A stretch of 64,000 nucleotides of DNA from Myrmaecium sp. VS I D KN 1 (GCA_019775845.1 JADQAV010000002.1:868001-932000), one strand, 5' to 3'; shown: positions 1 through 12,619, counted from the first letter of the stretch. The notes: generated from the sequence alone by a model not told the origin. Program-made: numbers and translations.

Positions 1-594
1 TGTGCGGCGTGCCGACCTTGGCGTTGACGCTGCTCATGAGCACGATCCGCCCGCTCCGGTCGGTGGGGAGGTGCGGCGCGCAGGCCGCCGTCAGCAGCGT
101 CGGCCCGAGCACGTTGGTCGCGTAGATGCGGGTGAAGTCGGCGGGCGTGACGCTCTCGAGTGGCCCGACGATGGCGATGGCCGCGTTGTGGATGAGGATG
201 TCGATCTGGAGGCGGCTGGTGGTCGGGTCGGCGAAGTGCGTCCGCGCGGCGGCGAGGAGAGCCGCGCAGCCTTCTGGCGTGGAGATGTCGGCGCGGACGG
301 GCACGGCGCGGACGCCGTGGGCGGAGGCGAGCTCCTGCGCGAGCGCGGCGGCGGGCTCGTCGGAGGAGGTGGTCGCGTAGTTGATGAGGATGTTGGCGCC
401 TTTGGCGGCGAGGTTGCGGGCGATGTGGGCTCCGATGCCTGGGCGGTGATGGGGGGTTAGCAGGCGGGCATCATGCGGACGGACGGCGGAGGGGGAACGG
501 TGGGGAAGTGAGTGAACTGACTTCGAGCGGATCCGGTGATGAGAGCGAGCTTGCCCTCGTGCACGCGGCCCATCGGCAGAGGAGGTTGCGCCAT
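1..594 (-). CDS. Short-chain dehydrogenase/reductase, C-terminal part outside window
   Basis: NAD(P)-dependent oxidoreductase of the classical SDR fold. The gene starts at the ATG at 594 (MAQPPLPMGRVHEGKLALIT). Exon 1 is 594-522, the intron is 521-439 (donor GTCAGT, acceptor CCCAG) and exon 2 runs from 438 off the left edge. Splicing restores the nucleotide-binding glycine motif TGSARSIG (classical TGxxxGIG), which supports the intron. Further on come the IHNAA motif (family NNAG) and the catalytic-serine segment VLMSSVNAKVG. The YxxxK catalytic pair lies beyond the window, so the substrate cannot be judged. Its 5' end faces the 3' end of a second SDR gene about 1.1 kb away. Length and C-terminus are unknown. 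Confidence 0.85.
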
Positions 595-1727
595 GGTACT
601 TTGGTTACGCTGCTGGGTAGAGGGCGGTTGAACAGGGATTGATTAGGAGGGATATGGCAAGATGGGGATGTACGACTGGAGCAACGGGGATATTGGAAAG
701 GGGAGGACAGCTCTGGTGGATATATATACATATATATATATACTGCAGAGGGGAGGGAGCAGTTGCTTTAGTCGGGCCTCACACCAGTTGCCGGCCCCCA
801 CCCAAACTTCTTAGAAATCACCACAGCTGGCCCTCTTCCTGAAGGAATGCTGAAGGAACAGTGAAGGAACGCCGAGAAGGAATGTGCGCAGAGAGGGGGC
901 CCTCGCAGTTTTCCCGCCCTGCTCTACCCTATCATGCCCTGTCACGCCGAATGTTGCTCCGTACCCCTCCGATCAAGGAATAATCAACAAGCTGCACATA
1001 AAGATGGCAGGTAAAGGACTGAGTAGATTGTGTATTTTGGGGGGTGAATCCCCTGCTGACCCACCACCCCATCTTGTTCCCAATAAGAGCGAGATGAGTA
1101 CATACCCGGTACTGAATAGATGCTCTGGCCATCCAGATCTACATGTATATGGGTTGATTGAGTAAAATGGAAAGAAGAGAAAGAGAAGGGAAGGGACTTG
1201 TGTGAACAGGCCCACTGTGGGCAAGGGACAGGACCAGGGAAGGCTGGCAGACAGACACGGGCCCCTCCCCCCGGGGAAGCGGCTCCCCGGCAAGGATGCG
1301 ATGTGGGTGGGTCGCGCATTGCGTGGCTGGGGGCCGAGTGGGGGAAGAGGGGACAGGAGAAGGTGATGAAGAAGAGGAGGACGATGTGATGTGTTCTTCC
1401 CCTTGTCCAAACTACTGTGCCGCAGCGGAACCTGTCCGTGCCTCCCGATGTGAACTCTTCTCTTTTCTTTTTTGCTTGTTTTTTATGTCCTTGCTTTTCT
1501 TGTTCTTTCGCCTCCTTCGGCTTTTCCATCATCACACCCGGGGGTAACTCACCACGGTCCATTATGCACATTGGCTGAAAGTTGAGACTTCTCGGTTCCC
1601 GTATTCTTTTTTGAACAGCCCAGGACCTCTTGAAACATGCTTCCGAATTGGCATTGGATTACTACACAAGCAATTACAGTACAGCAGGCCTCACTCCAGC
1701 CCTTCCTCCCATCCAACACCCCCCTCT
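595..1727. other. Intergenic region with TA-rich promoter tract
   Basis: No supportable gene. It holds the 5' flank of the truncated SDR, including an alternating TA run at 721-742 about 130 bp upstream of its ATG, and the 3' flank of the second SDR. Open frames on both strands around 970-1570 overlap each other, have low-complexity composition and match nothing I recognise. Confidence 0.6.
721..742 (-). promoter_or_regulatory. Possible TATA element of the left-edge SDR
   Basis: A nearly perfect TA alternation lies about 130 bp upstream of the SDR start codon at 594. The position would suit a TATA-type promoter, but it may be only a dinucleotide repeat. Confidence 0.3.
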
Positions 1728-2617
1728 CTACTTCGCCATGAACCCGCCATCAATCGGCAACGTGACCCCAGTCACGTAGCTCGCCGCCGGGCTGCTGATC
1801 CAAAGGCTGCCCTGCGCCACCTCGTGCGCGACGCCGAACCGGTTCAGATAGCTGACCTGCGGCGCGAAGGCGTCGTGGTTGGTGCCCATGATCTCCAGGG
1901 CCGCGGCGGACATCTCGGACTTTTGCAGAGTTGGTCGATTAGCATTTGCATTCGGTGGTAAGGCCAAAGGGGGCGATGGCATGGAGGACTCACAAAGATG
2001 GCGCCAGGTGCCACGGCGTTGACCCGCACGTTATGCGGACCGCCCTCCATGGCCGCATGCTTCGTTAGCCCGATGAGGGCGTGCTTCGCGGCCGTGTAGG
2101 CGGGCATGTTCGGCTGCGGCTTGAAGGCGTTGATGGAAGCGATGTTGACGATGCTGCCGCCGGGGCCCTTGCCCTCAGCCTCCGCCTCCTTCTGCTTGAA
2201 GAACTGCTGCATCTCCCACTTGACGCAGAGCGCCGTGCCCGTCAGGTTGACGTCCAGCACCCGCCGCCAGGCCTCCTCGTCGAAAGCGTGCAGCGGCGTC
2301 TTATCCGGCGTCAGCGCCGCGTTGTTGACCGCCACGTCCAGCCGGCCGAACGTGTCGACCACGCCGGCGATGAGCTGCTGGACGGAGGCGGAGTTGCTGA
2401 TGTCGCAGGGGATGAAGTGGATGGGGCCGAGGGCGGAGAGGTCCTGGGCGACCTGGCGGCCTTGCTCCTCTTTGATGTCGCAGATGACGACTTTTGCGCC
2501 GGCTTTCAGGAAGACGGCGGCGGTGGCGGCGCCCATGCCTTGTGCGCCGCCGGTGATGAGGGCGACTTTGCCCTCGAGGACGGGGAAGATGGGTGCTTCG
2601 GGGATGTCGAGAGGCAT
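1728..2617 (-). CDS. Short-chain dehydrogenase/reductase (classical SDR)
   Basis: Complete classical SDR of 271 residues, the usual family length (250-280). Exon 1 is 2617-1994, the intron is 1993-1920 (GTGAGT to CAAAAG) and exon 2 is 1919-1728. In order: TGGAQGMG cofactor-binding motif near residue 22, the VNNAAL motif, catalytic serine in NIASINAFKP, the YTAAK active-site Tyr/Lys, NAVAPGAI, and the C-terminal PIDGG segment typical of FabG-like and glucose-dehydrogenase-like SDRs. There is no signal peptide, so it is probably a soluble oxidoreductase. The substrate cannot be read from sequence. It is divergent from the MFS sugar transporter across a 1.37 kb promoter, and another SDR lies downstream, so a shared catabolic role is possible but unproven. 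Confidence 0.93.
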
Positions 2618-3984
2618 CGTGGGAAGGGAGGAGAGATGGTATGGAGATGTGAGGATCGGGGTAATTGAGAAGTCAACAATTGTCGTGAAGGCAGGAGAAG
2701 AAGAGATGATGAAGGGTTCTTAGAGAATTCCCCTGACGAAGTCACAATTCGGCAATCAGTCGCTTGAGCATGTCAGTTCTCTAAATCTTGTGCTCTGGCA
2801 CTCGAAGCATATCGGCCTTCGCTCGGTGCAATCCCAGCCTCACTTGCCGTACCAGTGTATCTGTGGAAACATCGTTTGTCCAAGAGAAACGCAAGCCTCG
2901 CTCGACCGGGCTGGCCTGAACACCACCAACTCGTTTCAACAGCACAGGCACTGAGGCACAGAACCCGGGCAGCGTGGGGACGCCGTTCTGTGATTAGCGA
3001 TCGGCGCTGCGGGACAATGGGGCCGGAGCCTTGTTACGGCCGCCATTTGCCCCAAACGAGCAACCGAACCGGACGCGCGGATCGGCCGTTCCTGACTGGG
3101 GGCCCGTGAGTGGATGGGATGGGACCCGCCAGGGAAGTGTGTGGAGAGAGAGGGAGAGAGAGCAGCATTTGCCGTGCCTCATCCCCAACATCTTTCTCGG
3201 CCAGCATCGCCTCAAGGCGGGAGGCCCGTTCGATGCATGGTGAGCTACATGAGCACATCTGGGAAGAGATTGTGAGTGCTGCTGTCGTCGACTGTTTGGG
3301 ATCGGCCCTGATTGTTTCTGGACTGAGGTCGGTGGTATCGTACGATGGTCTGGCACTGGCACTGGCAATGGGTGACAAGGGACGGGAGCTGTCCTGTGAA
3401 CGCAAGCACGAATCTAGGAACTGCAGAGGTTGCTGCAGGTTGACAACCTCGTCACAACGTGGTCGTGATGCCTCGTGTCCCTCCTCGTGGCTCAGGGGTT
3501 TCAGGTGGTGGACAACGGGATATACCTGTTGTGATTTCGACGTACAATGCCTACCGAGAGCCTGTGAGACGGAAGATCCCACGTGCGGTGTGATACATGC
3601 CTGTTTCTTCAAGGGTATAAGTGTGCCCGCCGGGGCTCTGCAGCGTGTGTGTGTATGTGCCACGCTCCGGCATGCATCGGAGGGGTGTGAACCCATGTCA
3701 CTCCCTTCCAAAGCCCACCAGTCTGTCCTTCGGGTGGAGTTGGGGTACCTGGAGCATAGTCGAGCCGTCTGGCCATCGCTTCTACGGATCCACCCTGGTC
3801 TGCTTTTGGCCACTGGCAGATCTTGACCATACCCGGGTAGTTGAGAGAGATTGTTTCAAAAAAAAGCGTTCAGGGATTCCGGGTCCTCTCCAATCTCCTC
3901 GTCCTGGCACATCTCGAAGGCAGTCTTCATCCTGCTTCTTTCTTCAAGTCCTGCGAACCTCGTCTGTCCAAACGTTTACCCATC
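2618..3984. promoter_or_regulatory. Divergent intergenic region between SDR and MFS transporter
   Basis: This 1.37 kb carries the 5' regions of both flanking genes. Overlapping open frames on both strands (about 3034-3826) have no recognisable domain and look like chance frames. The last 100 bp before the transporter ATG are pyrimidine-rich, as usual for fungal leaders. No specific binding site is claimed. Confidence 0.5.
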
Positions 3985-5707
3985 ATGTCTCAGACGTCAG
4001 ACGAGATCAAGGCCTCGCCCACCGAGCAGGTCACAGAGAAAGACTCAAACTCCAGCTCAGATGTTGAGTTGCCAAAGCATGGAACGAGTCTGGTCAACAT
4101 CCTAGTGAGTCCGCCTCTCCTTCAGCACATCACGAGCAAAAATCTAATATCCCTCACAGGTCATCGCAACAGCATGCCTAGGAGGCTTCAACTACGGCTT
4201 CTCCGCCAACGCCATCTCCGGGACCATCGCGCAGACCTCCTTCATCGCCAAGTTCCTCTCTACGAGCGACGCGATTTCGCGCGAGGACGGCATGATCGGC
4301 GGCTTCTTCGGCGGCGCGATGCTGGGCTCCGTCCTGCAGGCGCCGCTGGCGAACAAGTTCGGCCGCCGTCCCGCGAACGCGCTCGCCGCCGTGATCATGA
4401 TCATTGCCGCTGCGCTGCAAGCGGGGTCCGTCAACGTGGGCATGTTTCTCTTCGCGCGCACCCTCTGCGGCATCGGGGCCGGGATGGTGCTCGCCATCAC
4501 GCCGGTGTACATGGCTGAGGTGTCTCCGCCGCACACCCGCGGCATGCTGGTTGGCCTCCAAGGCGTGGGCATCGTTACGGCGTATATCGGCTGCTCTATC
4601 TTCGCTCTGGCGTTCAGCTTCGTCACCGCGGACTACCAATGGCGTCTGACCTTCGTCGTCTTGACGGCCGTCAGCCTGATCCATCTGGTGTCCCTGTGGT
4701 TCCTTCCCGAGTCGCCGCGCTGGTTGATGCAGAAGGGCAAGGAGACGGAGGCCAGACAGGTCCTCGAGTATCTCCACCGCACCGAGCTCGACCCGACCGG
4801 TTCGCTGGCCCACGCGGAAGCCGTGCAGATCAAAGCGCAGGTCGAGGCGGAGGCGAAGTTGCCAAAGGGCTTCCTCTACATCTTCAGCACGCCGCATCTT
4901 CGCAAGCGTGCCTTCTGTGCCATCATCCTCTGGGTCATGGGGCAAGGGACCGGTATCACGGCCATTGCAACCCTCATCCCTACGCTCATGGGCACGTTGG
5001 GCTTCGGGACCACGTTGCAGCTCGGCCTCGGGGTCGTGTGGTGCGTGTGCGCCGTCATCGGCTGCGGTATCAACGTATACCTCCTGGGCCGTGTTGGCAG
5101 AGTCAAGCTGCTAGGTCAGCACCTCCTTTCACCAGACCACCACCCAACTTGCTAACAATCGACACCAGTCGCGGGCGGCCTCGGTTCCGCCGCAATCCTC
5201 TCCATCATGGCCGCCCTGGAAAAATACTACCTCGGCACGACCTCCAAGCCCGGGATCAACGCGGCCGTGGCGCTGTACTTCATCTTCGGCGCTTACTTCA
5301 CCTCCACCATCGAGTGCACCTCCTATGTCTACGGCTCGGAGATCTGGCCCACCCACCTCCGCTCCGAGGGCAGCACGCTGGCGTACGCCTCCTTCTTCGG
5401 CAACGCGATCGCGTACTCGGCCCCCGTCGCCGTGGCGCTGGATAACATCGGCTGGCGGTTTTATCTGGTCTTCGTGGTGGTGACGGTGCTTACGACGCTT
5501 GTTATTGCGTTGTATTTTCCTGAGGTAAGCATTGATAGATTTTTGCCTGGTGGTCTATGGAAGTGAACTAACTTGTGCCAGACGATGGAGCTCACGCTCG
5601 AGGAGGTCAATGTCAAGTTTGGCGAGAAGGTGGAGATTGATCTCAAGGCTGCCTTGACGCATGAGATCGTTGAAGAAGGCAACGATGAGAGCTTGAAGAC
5701 TGTTTGA
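3985..5707 (+). CDS. MFS sugar transporter (sugar porter family)
   Basis: Proton-coupled hexose or oligosaccharide transporter of the plasma membrane, 518 residues in four exons: 3985-4104, 4160-5114, 5169-5524 and 5582-5707. The introns have good donors and acceptors (GTGAGT/CACAG, GTCAGC/ACCAG, GTAAGC/GCCAG) and the frame is kept throughout. Sugar porter signatures are all present: KFGRRPAN in the first cytoplasmic loop, PVYMAEVSPPHTRG, PESPRWLM at the end of helix 6, GRVGR, and YGSEIWPTHLRSEG in the second half, plus about 12 hydrophobic helices. The EIWPT form of the last motif resembles fungal hexose/lactose-permease-like members, but substrate assignment would be a guess. The N-terminus is Ser/Thr/Glu-rich and probably cytoplasmic. 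Its neighbour on the other strand is an SDR. Confidence 0.95.
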
Positions 5708-7235
5708 TAGTTGGATCACTTGCAAAAATCTCCTCAGAAAGGACGGGACGAGTCACTTGGAACTGAGGCTTTGATCTTCCACATTTCCTTTGTTTAGATA
5801 AGGGCCGCTGGCCCCTAAAAGCTTGATGTCTATATATATCTTGTTCTTGAATTGCAATCTATATAGAAGCTGTATCCGTTTATATGCATTAAACTGGTTT
5901 TCAACTACTCTTCCACTCGCGATGATTGCCGAAGATACTTTGCATTATGCACACAGCACCCAAATCAAGTCACCCTCTCCTTCCGATCAGTGTTCATTCC
6001 GGGGAATTCATCGCCCACAGTCACGCACAGAGCATCGTTCGCACCGCCATCACCAAATGTGACAGAGAAAGCAAGTGCGGCATTCGAAACGTTAGCGGAC
6101 CAGGACCTACGCATGCGGGGATACGCACGGATGTGTGCCCGCCGCTTGTCACTAAAACCTTGCCTCGACGGTAGTGACTGAGGTCTGCCGTCTTCCCCGA
6201 CCCGCTAATGGGCACGCTAGCGAATGTGCAGCCTTGCCAGTATTCATGTGGAGGCAGGCGTAGGTACGTCGATGCATGTCTGTGGCACAGCCAGAGGTAT
6301 GTACATTTCCCTTGACCGAAAGATGGTCGAAAAGGGTTTATTCGGCCCTTCGAGGGAATGAGTAACGTAAACGTATGGGGCCTCAGTCGGTCATTTGTCC
6401 TTCTTCCAAGCAGATACGGCCGTTGCTGGTACATTGCCGCCATTTGTTGTGATTTTCCCAGATTGGTTAAGAGTGCGGAGACCAAGTTTAATTATACTAT
6501 ACGTTCCAGCATCCTAGCCAGCCAGTTACTGTACGTACCTGGATAGATGCGGCGACAGGTCCGCATACTTGTGAACCAAACGGAGCTTTCCCGCAGCGGA
6601 GCCCTAAGCCGATGCCGTCCCTCAAAAAGGTGACAAGTATCCGCCTAAACGTTCATGGACCGTCAACAGGGGTCTCGCCTTGAAAACTCTGTACCATCAA
6701 GCTGAGAGAACATGAGAGCATTCACTTTCAGGGCACTGATCGTCGAACGGTTGCCCAAGAAATCCACGGCACATGCACTCGCAACCCGGTAGGCACAATT
6801 CGAAGACTTGATGCACGGTGTGCTCCACCTCGCTCAGGTACCGAGCAGACCAGCACGGAGGGTGAGTGAACACGGCTTGGGCTCAGAAAGGGCACCTCCT
6901 CCCTCTGAACAAGCTTCCTGGGTGCCTGACTTGTGATCGGCCTACATACAGACAGCCTTCCAGAGGTGAGTGGCACACGAAAAACCTCGTGTGCCAGGCT
7001 GGGAAATCCTTCCATTTCTTGTTGCCCCTGTTCGGAAGGCTCATCGAGAATTGGGGAACGGGAAGAAGTTGCCTCCAACTTGTCTTTTGCCCCCGGTCCA
7101 ACGGTTCGCTGGGGTGCAGCGGGCAGATAAATTATATCGGAGGGTTCCATCCTCTCGGAAAGCAGTCCTGCCTGCTGGACATTTCTTCTTGTTTCGCCCT
7201 CCCATCAATAGCCGTCTGAACTCGGAAAGCTCACG
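5708..7235. other. Intergenic region, no gene seen
   Basis: It holds the 3' flank of the MFS gene (TA-rich near 5820-5890) and the 5' flank of the rhodopsin-domain gene. The open frames here are short, overlap on both strands and show no motif. Confidence 0.6.
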
Positions 7236-8630
7236 ATGGTACCTCTGGGAGAGAAAGGCAAACAGCTACTCGGCATCCTATGGTTCGAGTCCGTGCTGGC
7301 TTTTAGTATCATCACCATCAGATGGTATACTCGCCGCTTCGTTGGGGGCAGCTTGGGCTGGGATGACTGGATCTTGATGGCTACTTGGGTAAGTGACGCC
7401 AACCCCCCATATCAAAACGCATGGTGGTTCTGATATCATCTCAAAGTGCCTCATGTGTGCCTTTGCTGCCATCTGCACTGTCGCGGTTATGCACGGCATG
7501 GGGGTTCACGCATCGGAATTGTCGATGGATGAGGACGTCATGGGGATGAAGTACCTGCTCATCGGGCAGTCCGTCATTTCCATCGCGATGGGAACGAGCA
7601 AGTGTGCAGTCGCCGTCTTCATGCTTCGAATAGTGAACAAGCTTTGGTACTCAGGCATATTCTCTTTTCTTCACGACGAGTTTCACTGATTGCCTTTTGA
7701 ACCAGGCACAAGGCTCTCCTCTGGGCAGCTATGGTCAGTATGATGGCTCTCAGCATCCTCCTATCGATATCCGTCTTCGCACAATGCACACCCGTCCAAT
7801 CGATCTGGGACTCTCGCATACCGAAAGAAGCTTGCCCACTGAATCTGACCGTGATTGCCAAGATCCTGTGCGGTACGTATTCTGACCCGCCATGGACTAT
7901 TGGGATGAGGGCTCATCTCGCATACAGCCTGGTCCGCCGCCATCGATTTCTTCCTCGCCCTCTTTCCCTGGATCGTCATCTGGGGCTTGAACATGAAGCG
8001 CAAGGAGAAAGTCACTGTTTGCATCTCCCTCAGTTTAGGCATCTTGTAGGTTTTACTGGCTCTTGTCCCTTCGGGATTTTCTTTGAGTTAACCTATATCG
8101 TCCAACCTATAGCGCAGGCGCCTGCGGGATCGTTCGTACCACAGGTCTCGATGCCCTCAGCGAGACCGCGGACTATCTATGTAAGCATACTCTCTACTGG
8201 GATAAGCGCCCCCTTTCACCCATAATCGCTAACAATCCACGCACCGCAAGACGCCGTTAGCGATTCCGTTATGTGGACCATGTCCGAGCTCACCCTCACC
8301 ATCATCTGCATCTGCATCCCCGCTCTACGGCCCCTCTACAACCGCATTCGGGGCTATAGCTCGAGCGGCGGCGGAGGCTACTACGAGCACACAGGTCCTT
8401 CGGCCGCAGGTGGAAAGTCGAGCAACAAAGACGCATACGATCTTTCCTATATGCCCCAGGCAGCGACCAGCAGGCGATGTGAGGTGGAAGGGAATATCAA
8501 GGATAGCGATTCGGATCGCAGTATCTTGGGAGAGCAGCGGAGGGACAAACCGGATGTGATACAGAGGGTGCAGGAGGTGGCGGTAAGCTATGAGAATGCG
8601 GAAGGCGTTGGGGCGAAGCAGCTCGTCTAA
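7236..8630 (+). CDS. Rhodopsin-domain (SAT4-like) integral membrane protein
   Basis: Seven-helix fungal membrane protein of the family with the 'fungal rhodopsin' (SAT4-like) domain; the biochemical role of the family is mostly unknown. Six exons give 361 residues: 7236-7388, 7447-7646, 7706-7872, 7928-8045, 8113-8180 and 8251-8630. Family landmarks appear only after splicing: GWDDWILMATW after helix 1, FAQCTPVQSIWD, the AAIDFFLALFPWIVIW helix, the phase-spanning LGIFAGACGIVR (intron 4), ADYLYDAVSDSVMW, and an ICICIPALRPLYNRI helix before a hydrophilic Ser/Gly-rich cytoplasmic tail. Each junction restores a conserved family phrase, so the model is well supported. There is no retinal-lysine or GPCR signature, so light sensing should not be inferred. 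Confidence 0.88.
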
Positions 8631-8948
8631 GTTGACCTCTGTGTGATGTAGATGAATCGGATATTTGTAATGTTTGCACAGCCAAGGGCTCATCGAGTGA
8701 TAACCTGATGGGGTTACTCCATTCCTAAGGTATCTTAGTATTCAGTGTGCTTTCTGAAGTCACTGTTATCGAGATGTATCGCTCGTGCTCCTGAGACGAG
8801 GACGAAGGTGCGAGGGAAACACAAACACTAGGCTGCTTGGTAGTTATATTCGCAATTGCATTCGAGGGGACAACAGCTTGAAGTGCATACTTAAGTATCT
8901 GAAAGAGGGCCTGCTAACATAAGTTCCGTATGGAAGCCGGGCGCCGGT

Positions 8949-9556
8949 ATGCTCTTAATGATTCCCATGGTCCATATGCTAAACTCAGAACCATTACTTC
9001 ACGCAAATGCTGTGCTCTTTCCAGCTCTCCCGACCCTAGGCATATGGTCTTGTCTAATCGCGTCTCATTCCACAGGGTCGAGACAAAGTGATGTGAGCGA
9101 TCTCTCCTATCTTCTTCCCGCCTTATACTGACTATTGGTACCTGGTGCCCTTTCTCTAGCGCCAAATCTTTACATCGAAAACGCAGCGGCCACGCCTATA
9201 TCGAAGTTCGAGGATTATGCGACTCCAGACGAACCAGAAGCGTCAAAAAAGTACATCAGGTTGAAAGCTTGCGGCTAACCGTCAAACAGATTGATAACCA
9301 CGGCACTGGTTCTGCTCTAACGCTGTAGACAGCGTAATTGGCGCTAGCGAAGCCGCGTCCGGCGGTGTTAACCTGTCTCGTCCCTCAAACTTTCGTATAA
9401 TCGCTTCAAAGCCATCTTCTAGCGAGGAACACGTTCTTCCATGGCATAGCCGGCGTCACGAATCTTTGGGTCCTCCTAAGTCTCGAACACTGAACAGAAG
9501 AGGTGTCCATAGCTTTCTTACTGGTGGATGGGCTCTACCAGTTTCGGAACAATGAA
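8949..9556 (+). pseudogene. Possible relic or unrecognised small spliced gene
   Basis: Several textbook 3' splice sites occur in a row on the plus strand: CTGAC..CTCTAG ending at 9160, CTAAC..AACAG ending near 9291, and CTAAC..TGTAG ending near 9329. Between them are frames with ordinary protein-like composition, such as the one containing NLYIENAAATPISKFEDYAT (about 9166-9225) and a 75-codon frame from about 9330 to 9556. I could not chain them into one model with matching donors, and no family is recognised. It could be a decayed gene or an uncharacterised small one. Confidence 0.25.
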
Positions 9557-10029
9557 GTGTTCCGAAGTCAAGGGTGATGAGAAAAACAAAGATGTGATCA
9601 TATCCTCCTTGGAAGGAACAAGATAGGATAAATTGCCTCCGGACCGGTCGAGCGGCCAGCCGTGCTCAAAGGAGGGCAAGTTTGTTGAGCGACGAGGAGG
9701 AAGTAATCTTAGCGAACTTGAGGAGGATCGGTAGACCGCGAGCGTCAAGATGATCAAGGATTGATAGTAAATATGTTTCTGTTCACCCCAATCGTCGTGG
9801 ACATTTCCCGGATTAAAAATGGCAAAGGATGGAGACAAACGTCCACAGGTGAAAGTATCTGCTTACGGAACTCCAGCTTATCACCAAAGACAGCGTTCTT
9901 GAGCGAGGCAGCGATGTGATAGTTCCTCGATAAAGTCGGGTTACCTAACCGGTTACTGGCTCGATAGAGAGATACCGAGCGTGCAAGTCAATCATCAAAG
10001 GCATGACTTAAAACGTGATCGCATCTTCC

Positions 10030-10261
10030 AATGCCAGCGGATACCATAGGCAGCGGTCGAAGCAGACGGTACTCCTAGAGAGGGTCGTCGAAGACCTTCG
10101 TGATGCGGCCCATGGCACTCAGAAAAGTATCGAATGGACGATGTTGTGGAAGCAAGTGGAGAACTATCACTGGCGTAGTGAACTCCTACAACATCCCCTT
10201 AGGCACACCCATGCACACCCTCCCAGTGCGGCTTGAGGAGGTTATCAATCAGTACAAATAA
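10030..10261 (+). pseudogene. Possible 3' remnant of a gene
   Basis: A frame ending in TAA at 10259-10261 encodes a plausible C-terminus (contains ITGVVNSYNIPLGTPMHTLP, then VRLEEVINQYK). A second overlapping frame just upstream contains LLERVVEDLRDAAHGTQKSI, also protein-like. The frame change suggests either a missed intron or decay. The family is not recognised. Confidence 0.2.
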
Positions 10262-12619
10262 GCACTCTCAACCTCCCGTTAGCAGCAGCTACGGCGTACA
10301 CGGACGGTCAGCCGGAAGCATAGAATATATGATATAAATTAGTCATCATGAATGTGTATGAGCAAGACCAACTTAGTCTAGCGTAAGTAAGTTGGTAAAA
10401 TCGAATATTCCAACCGTATTCCCATCAGAAGGGCAGAGAACACAGAATTCCAAGGACTTACGGTCTGTTTCCACGGCCGATGGTTAGCGTCCTGCTTGCT
10501 TTTGCTGACGGGTGGCTTTTAATCCCTGTTCAGTCAAATCAACAGCCGCCCTTGAAGCTGTTATTCCTTACTATCAAGATGTGCATGAGAGTACGCTAAC
10601 CATCGGCTGCGCCAGATATCTGTACATGGATACCTCTACTCCCTACCTATACCCAGGTAGGCAGTACCCGCGGTACCGCTCTCTACGGCCCGAGCCACCG
10701 GTACCTTGACCAGGCACCTCCACTCTCCTCCAAGTGGTGGGCACCATGGACTCGGAACGGGAGGAATGAAATCCGGGGCAGCGGGGACAGGAGAACAGGC
10801 CCATCTCCCCAAAACCGACGAGCTTCTGTCGGTAGGCCTCGCTATAATCAACTCCCTCTATATCCCATCGAAAATACTGCTCCAGACCCATCTCACCGCT
10901 ACATGACAAGCATCTCCACGTCCTCACCGCCGTCCCCGAGCAAGGGACGGAAAACTAACCAGCCTCGTGCCCAAGAACAATCCTCGTCCGTACCAGCTTT
11001 ACCCCTGGCCATCCTCTCACCTCGTCTTGCGCGGCCCTCCATCCCATCCCGTCACATACCCATCTCGCCATCTCAGCCCAACTCGTCCGCGCGTACAGAG
11101 TAGCATCGAGAGAGGCAGAGGCTTGCGCGTCCCGTCCCATTGCAAGGCTGAACATCAATCCAATCAAAACCCAAGCGAGGCAGAGAAGAAGAAAAGAAAA
11201 GGGGTCACCCGGCTATCAGCGAATCATGTATGTGGGATGGACATTAATAGGATTTGAGGTGAAACAGGGGCTTCTACTTTTCCCGCATACATACATGGTG
11301 TGCCCCCCGGGGTGACACGCGTGATCGTCAGGGGGATAGACGGAAGGATTCGATAGGGATGCGCCCGATGCCGCTGATCGAGGGTATGTTTCGGTGATGG
11401 TACTTACATACATACAGTATTGTAAGGTCCATAATACGGTACAGTACGCCCCATCCGTGTTGGTGAGCAACGCCGCTGCATATTGCGGGCGCGGGAAGGA
11501 TCGATCATCCTGGATCTTGAACCGACTATTACTTACGGTACGTAAGTACTCTGGTACCTTGAGTAAATACGGCCGTTCCAGTCGCATCACGAGGAAATCA
11601 TTCAACAGGTACCAGTACCTACTTATCCATCCATCGCCACCACACAACAACAACTACTTAGCAAGTCGCAAGGCTGAGCGCAACCTACCAAGACCCAGCC
11701 AGCCTCCCAACCCCGAATGCGAAGTCGAAACGAAAAGGACAGGACAGGACAGGATGTTTATTTCAATTCATTCCCCCCCTTTTCGCCGAGGAAACGACGA
11801 CATTCTCGATCGCTCACTACGTACATATATTTGTCCTCTTTGAACTTGCAAGTCTGCTAGGAGTAGGTAGGTAGTGGCTACGTTATCAGATGGTTGATGC
11901 CATCCTCCCAAGCGATGGCGTTATCCGCCCTAGACCCGCTTGTCCGCCCGACCGAGCGGGAGCTAGTATCCGTACCAGTACTAAATACTGGGATATATCC
12001 GGCGGGAGGGAATTCAAGGTACTACTGTTACTGTATAATGGAGTAGGGAGGGAGAAGGGAAGCGCGCCGCGGGTAAATGAAGAGATAAAGAGGTAAAATA
12101 CTCTATACATACTGTAGGCGTGATTGCTGACTACGATCATTACGCCTTCAAACTGTACTAGTATGTTACTCTGCAGTGCTTCCGCGTGTTTAACAAAAGC
12201 GACAGATCAAGCATGATTCACCCCGCCATGGCACTTTTTCGTCTGCTTACTTACCTACTTACTACGATATATACACCTCATCCACCTGTTCTGACCTGGA
12301 GCCGGGAGACCTTACTAAGAATCCCCAGAAGTTGCATACATCAGGGGTCACATCGACATCAAAGGTAAGGGAAGGTACGGAGGACCTACTAAAGTACCGA
12401 CAATCAGATCTAAGGTACCGTCGTACCCAAGACCGGATTCCCGAACCGCTAGATCGGGACCCGGGACAGCTCCCGGTTGTATGTAACTCAACCGCAAGCG
12501 AGCCTTCAGCGGCCCCTCCCGGCGGCTTGTCCAGGTCGCTTCAGTCAGAAACCTAGCCATAAAAAAAAAGGAAGAGAAAGAAAAAGGCAAAGTGCAAGCC
12601 TACATACTCACAGGCACTC

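Noticed and set aside
3034-3826. Two large overlapping frames on opposite strands in the SDR/MFS promoter
   Set aside because: They cover the same bases on both strands, have no recognisable domain and sit in a divergent promoter.
4178-4945. 255-residue frame antisense to the MFS transporter
   Set aside because: Shadow of the transporter coding strand; no motif of its own.
7270-7295. GGTTCGAGTCC resembling a tRNA T-arm
   Set aside because: It lies inside the first exon of the rhodopsin-domain gene and no acceptor stem or anticodon arm surrounds it.
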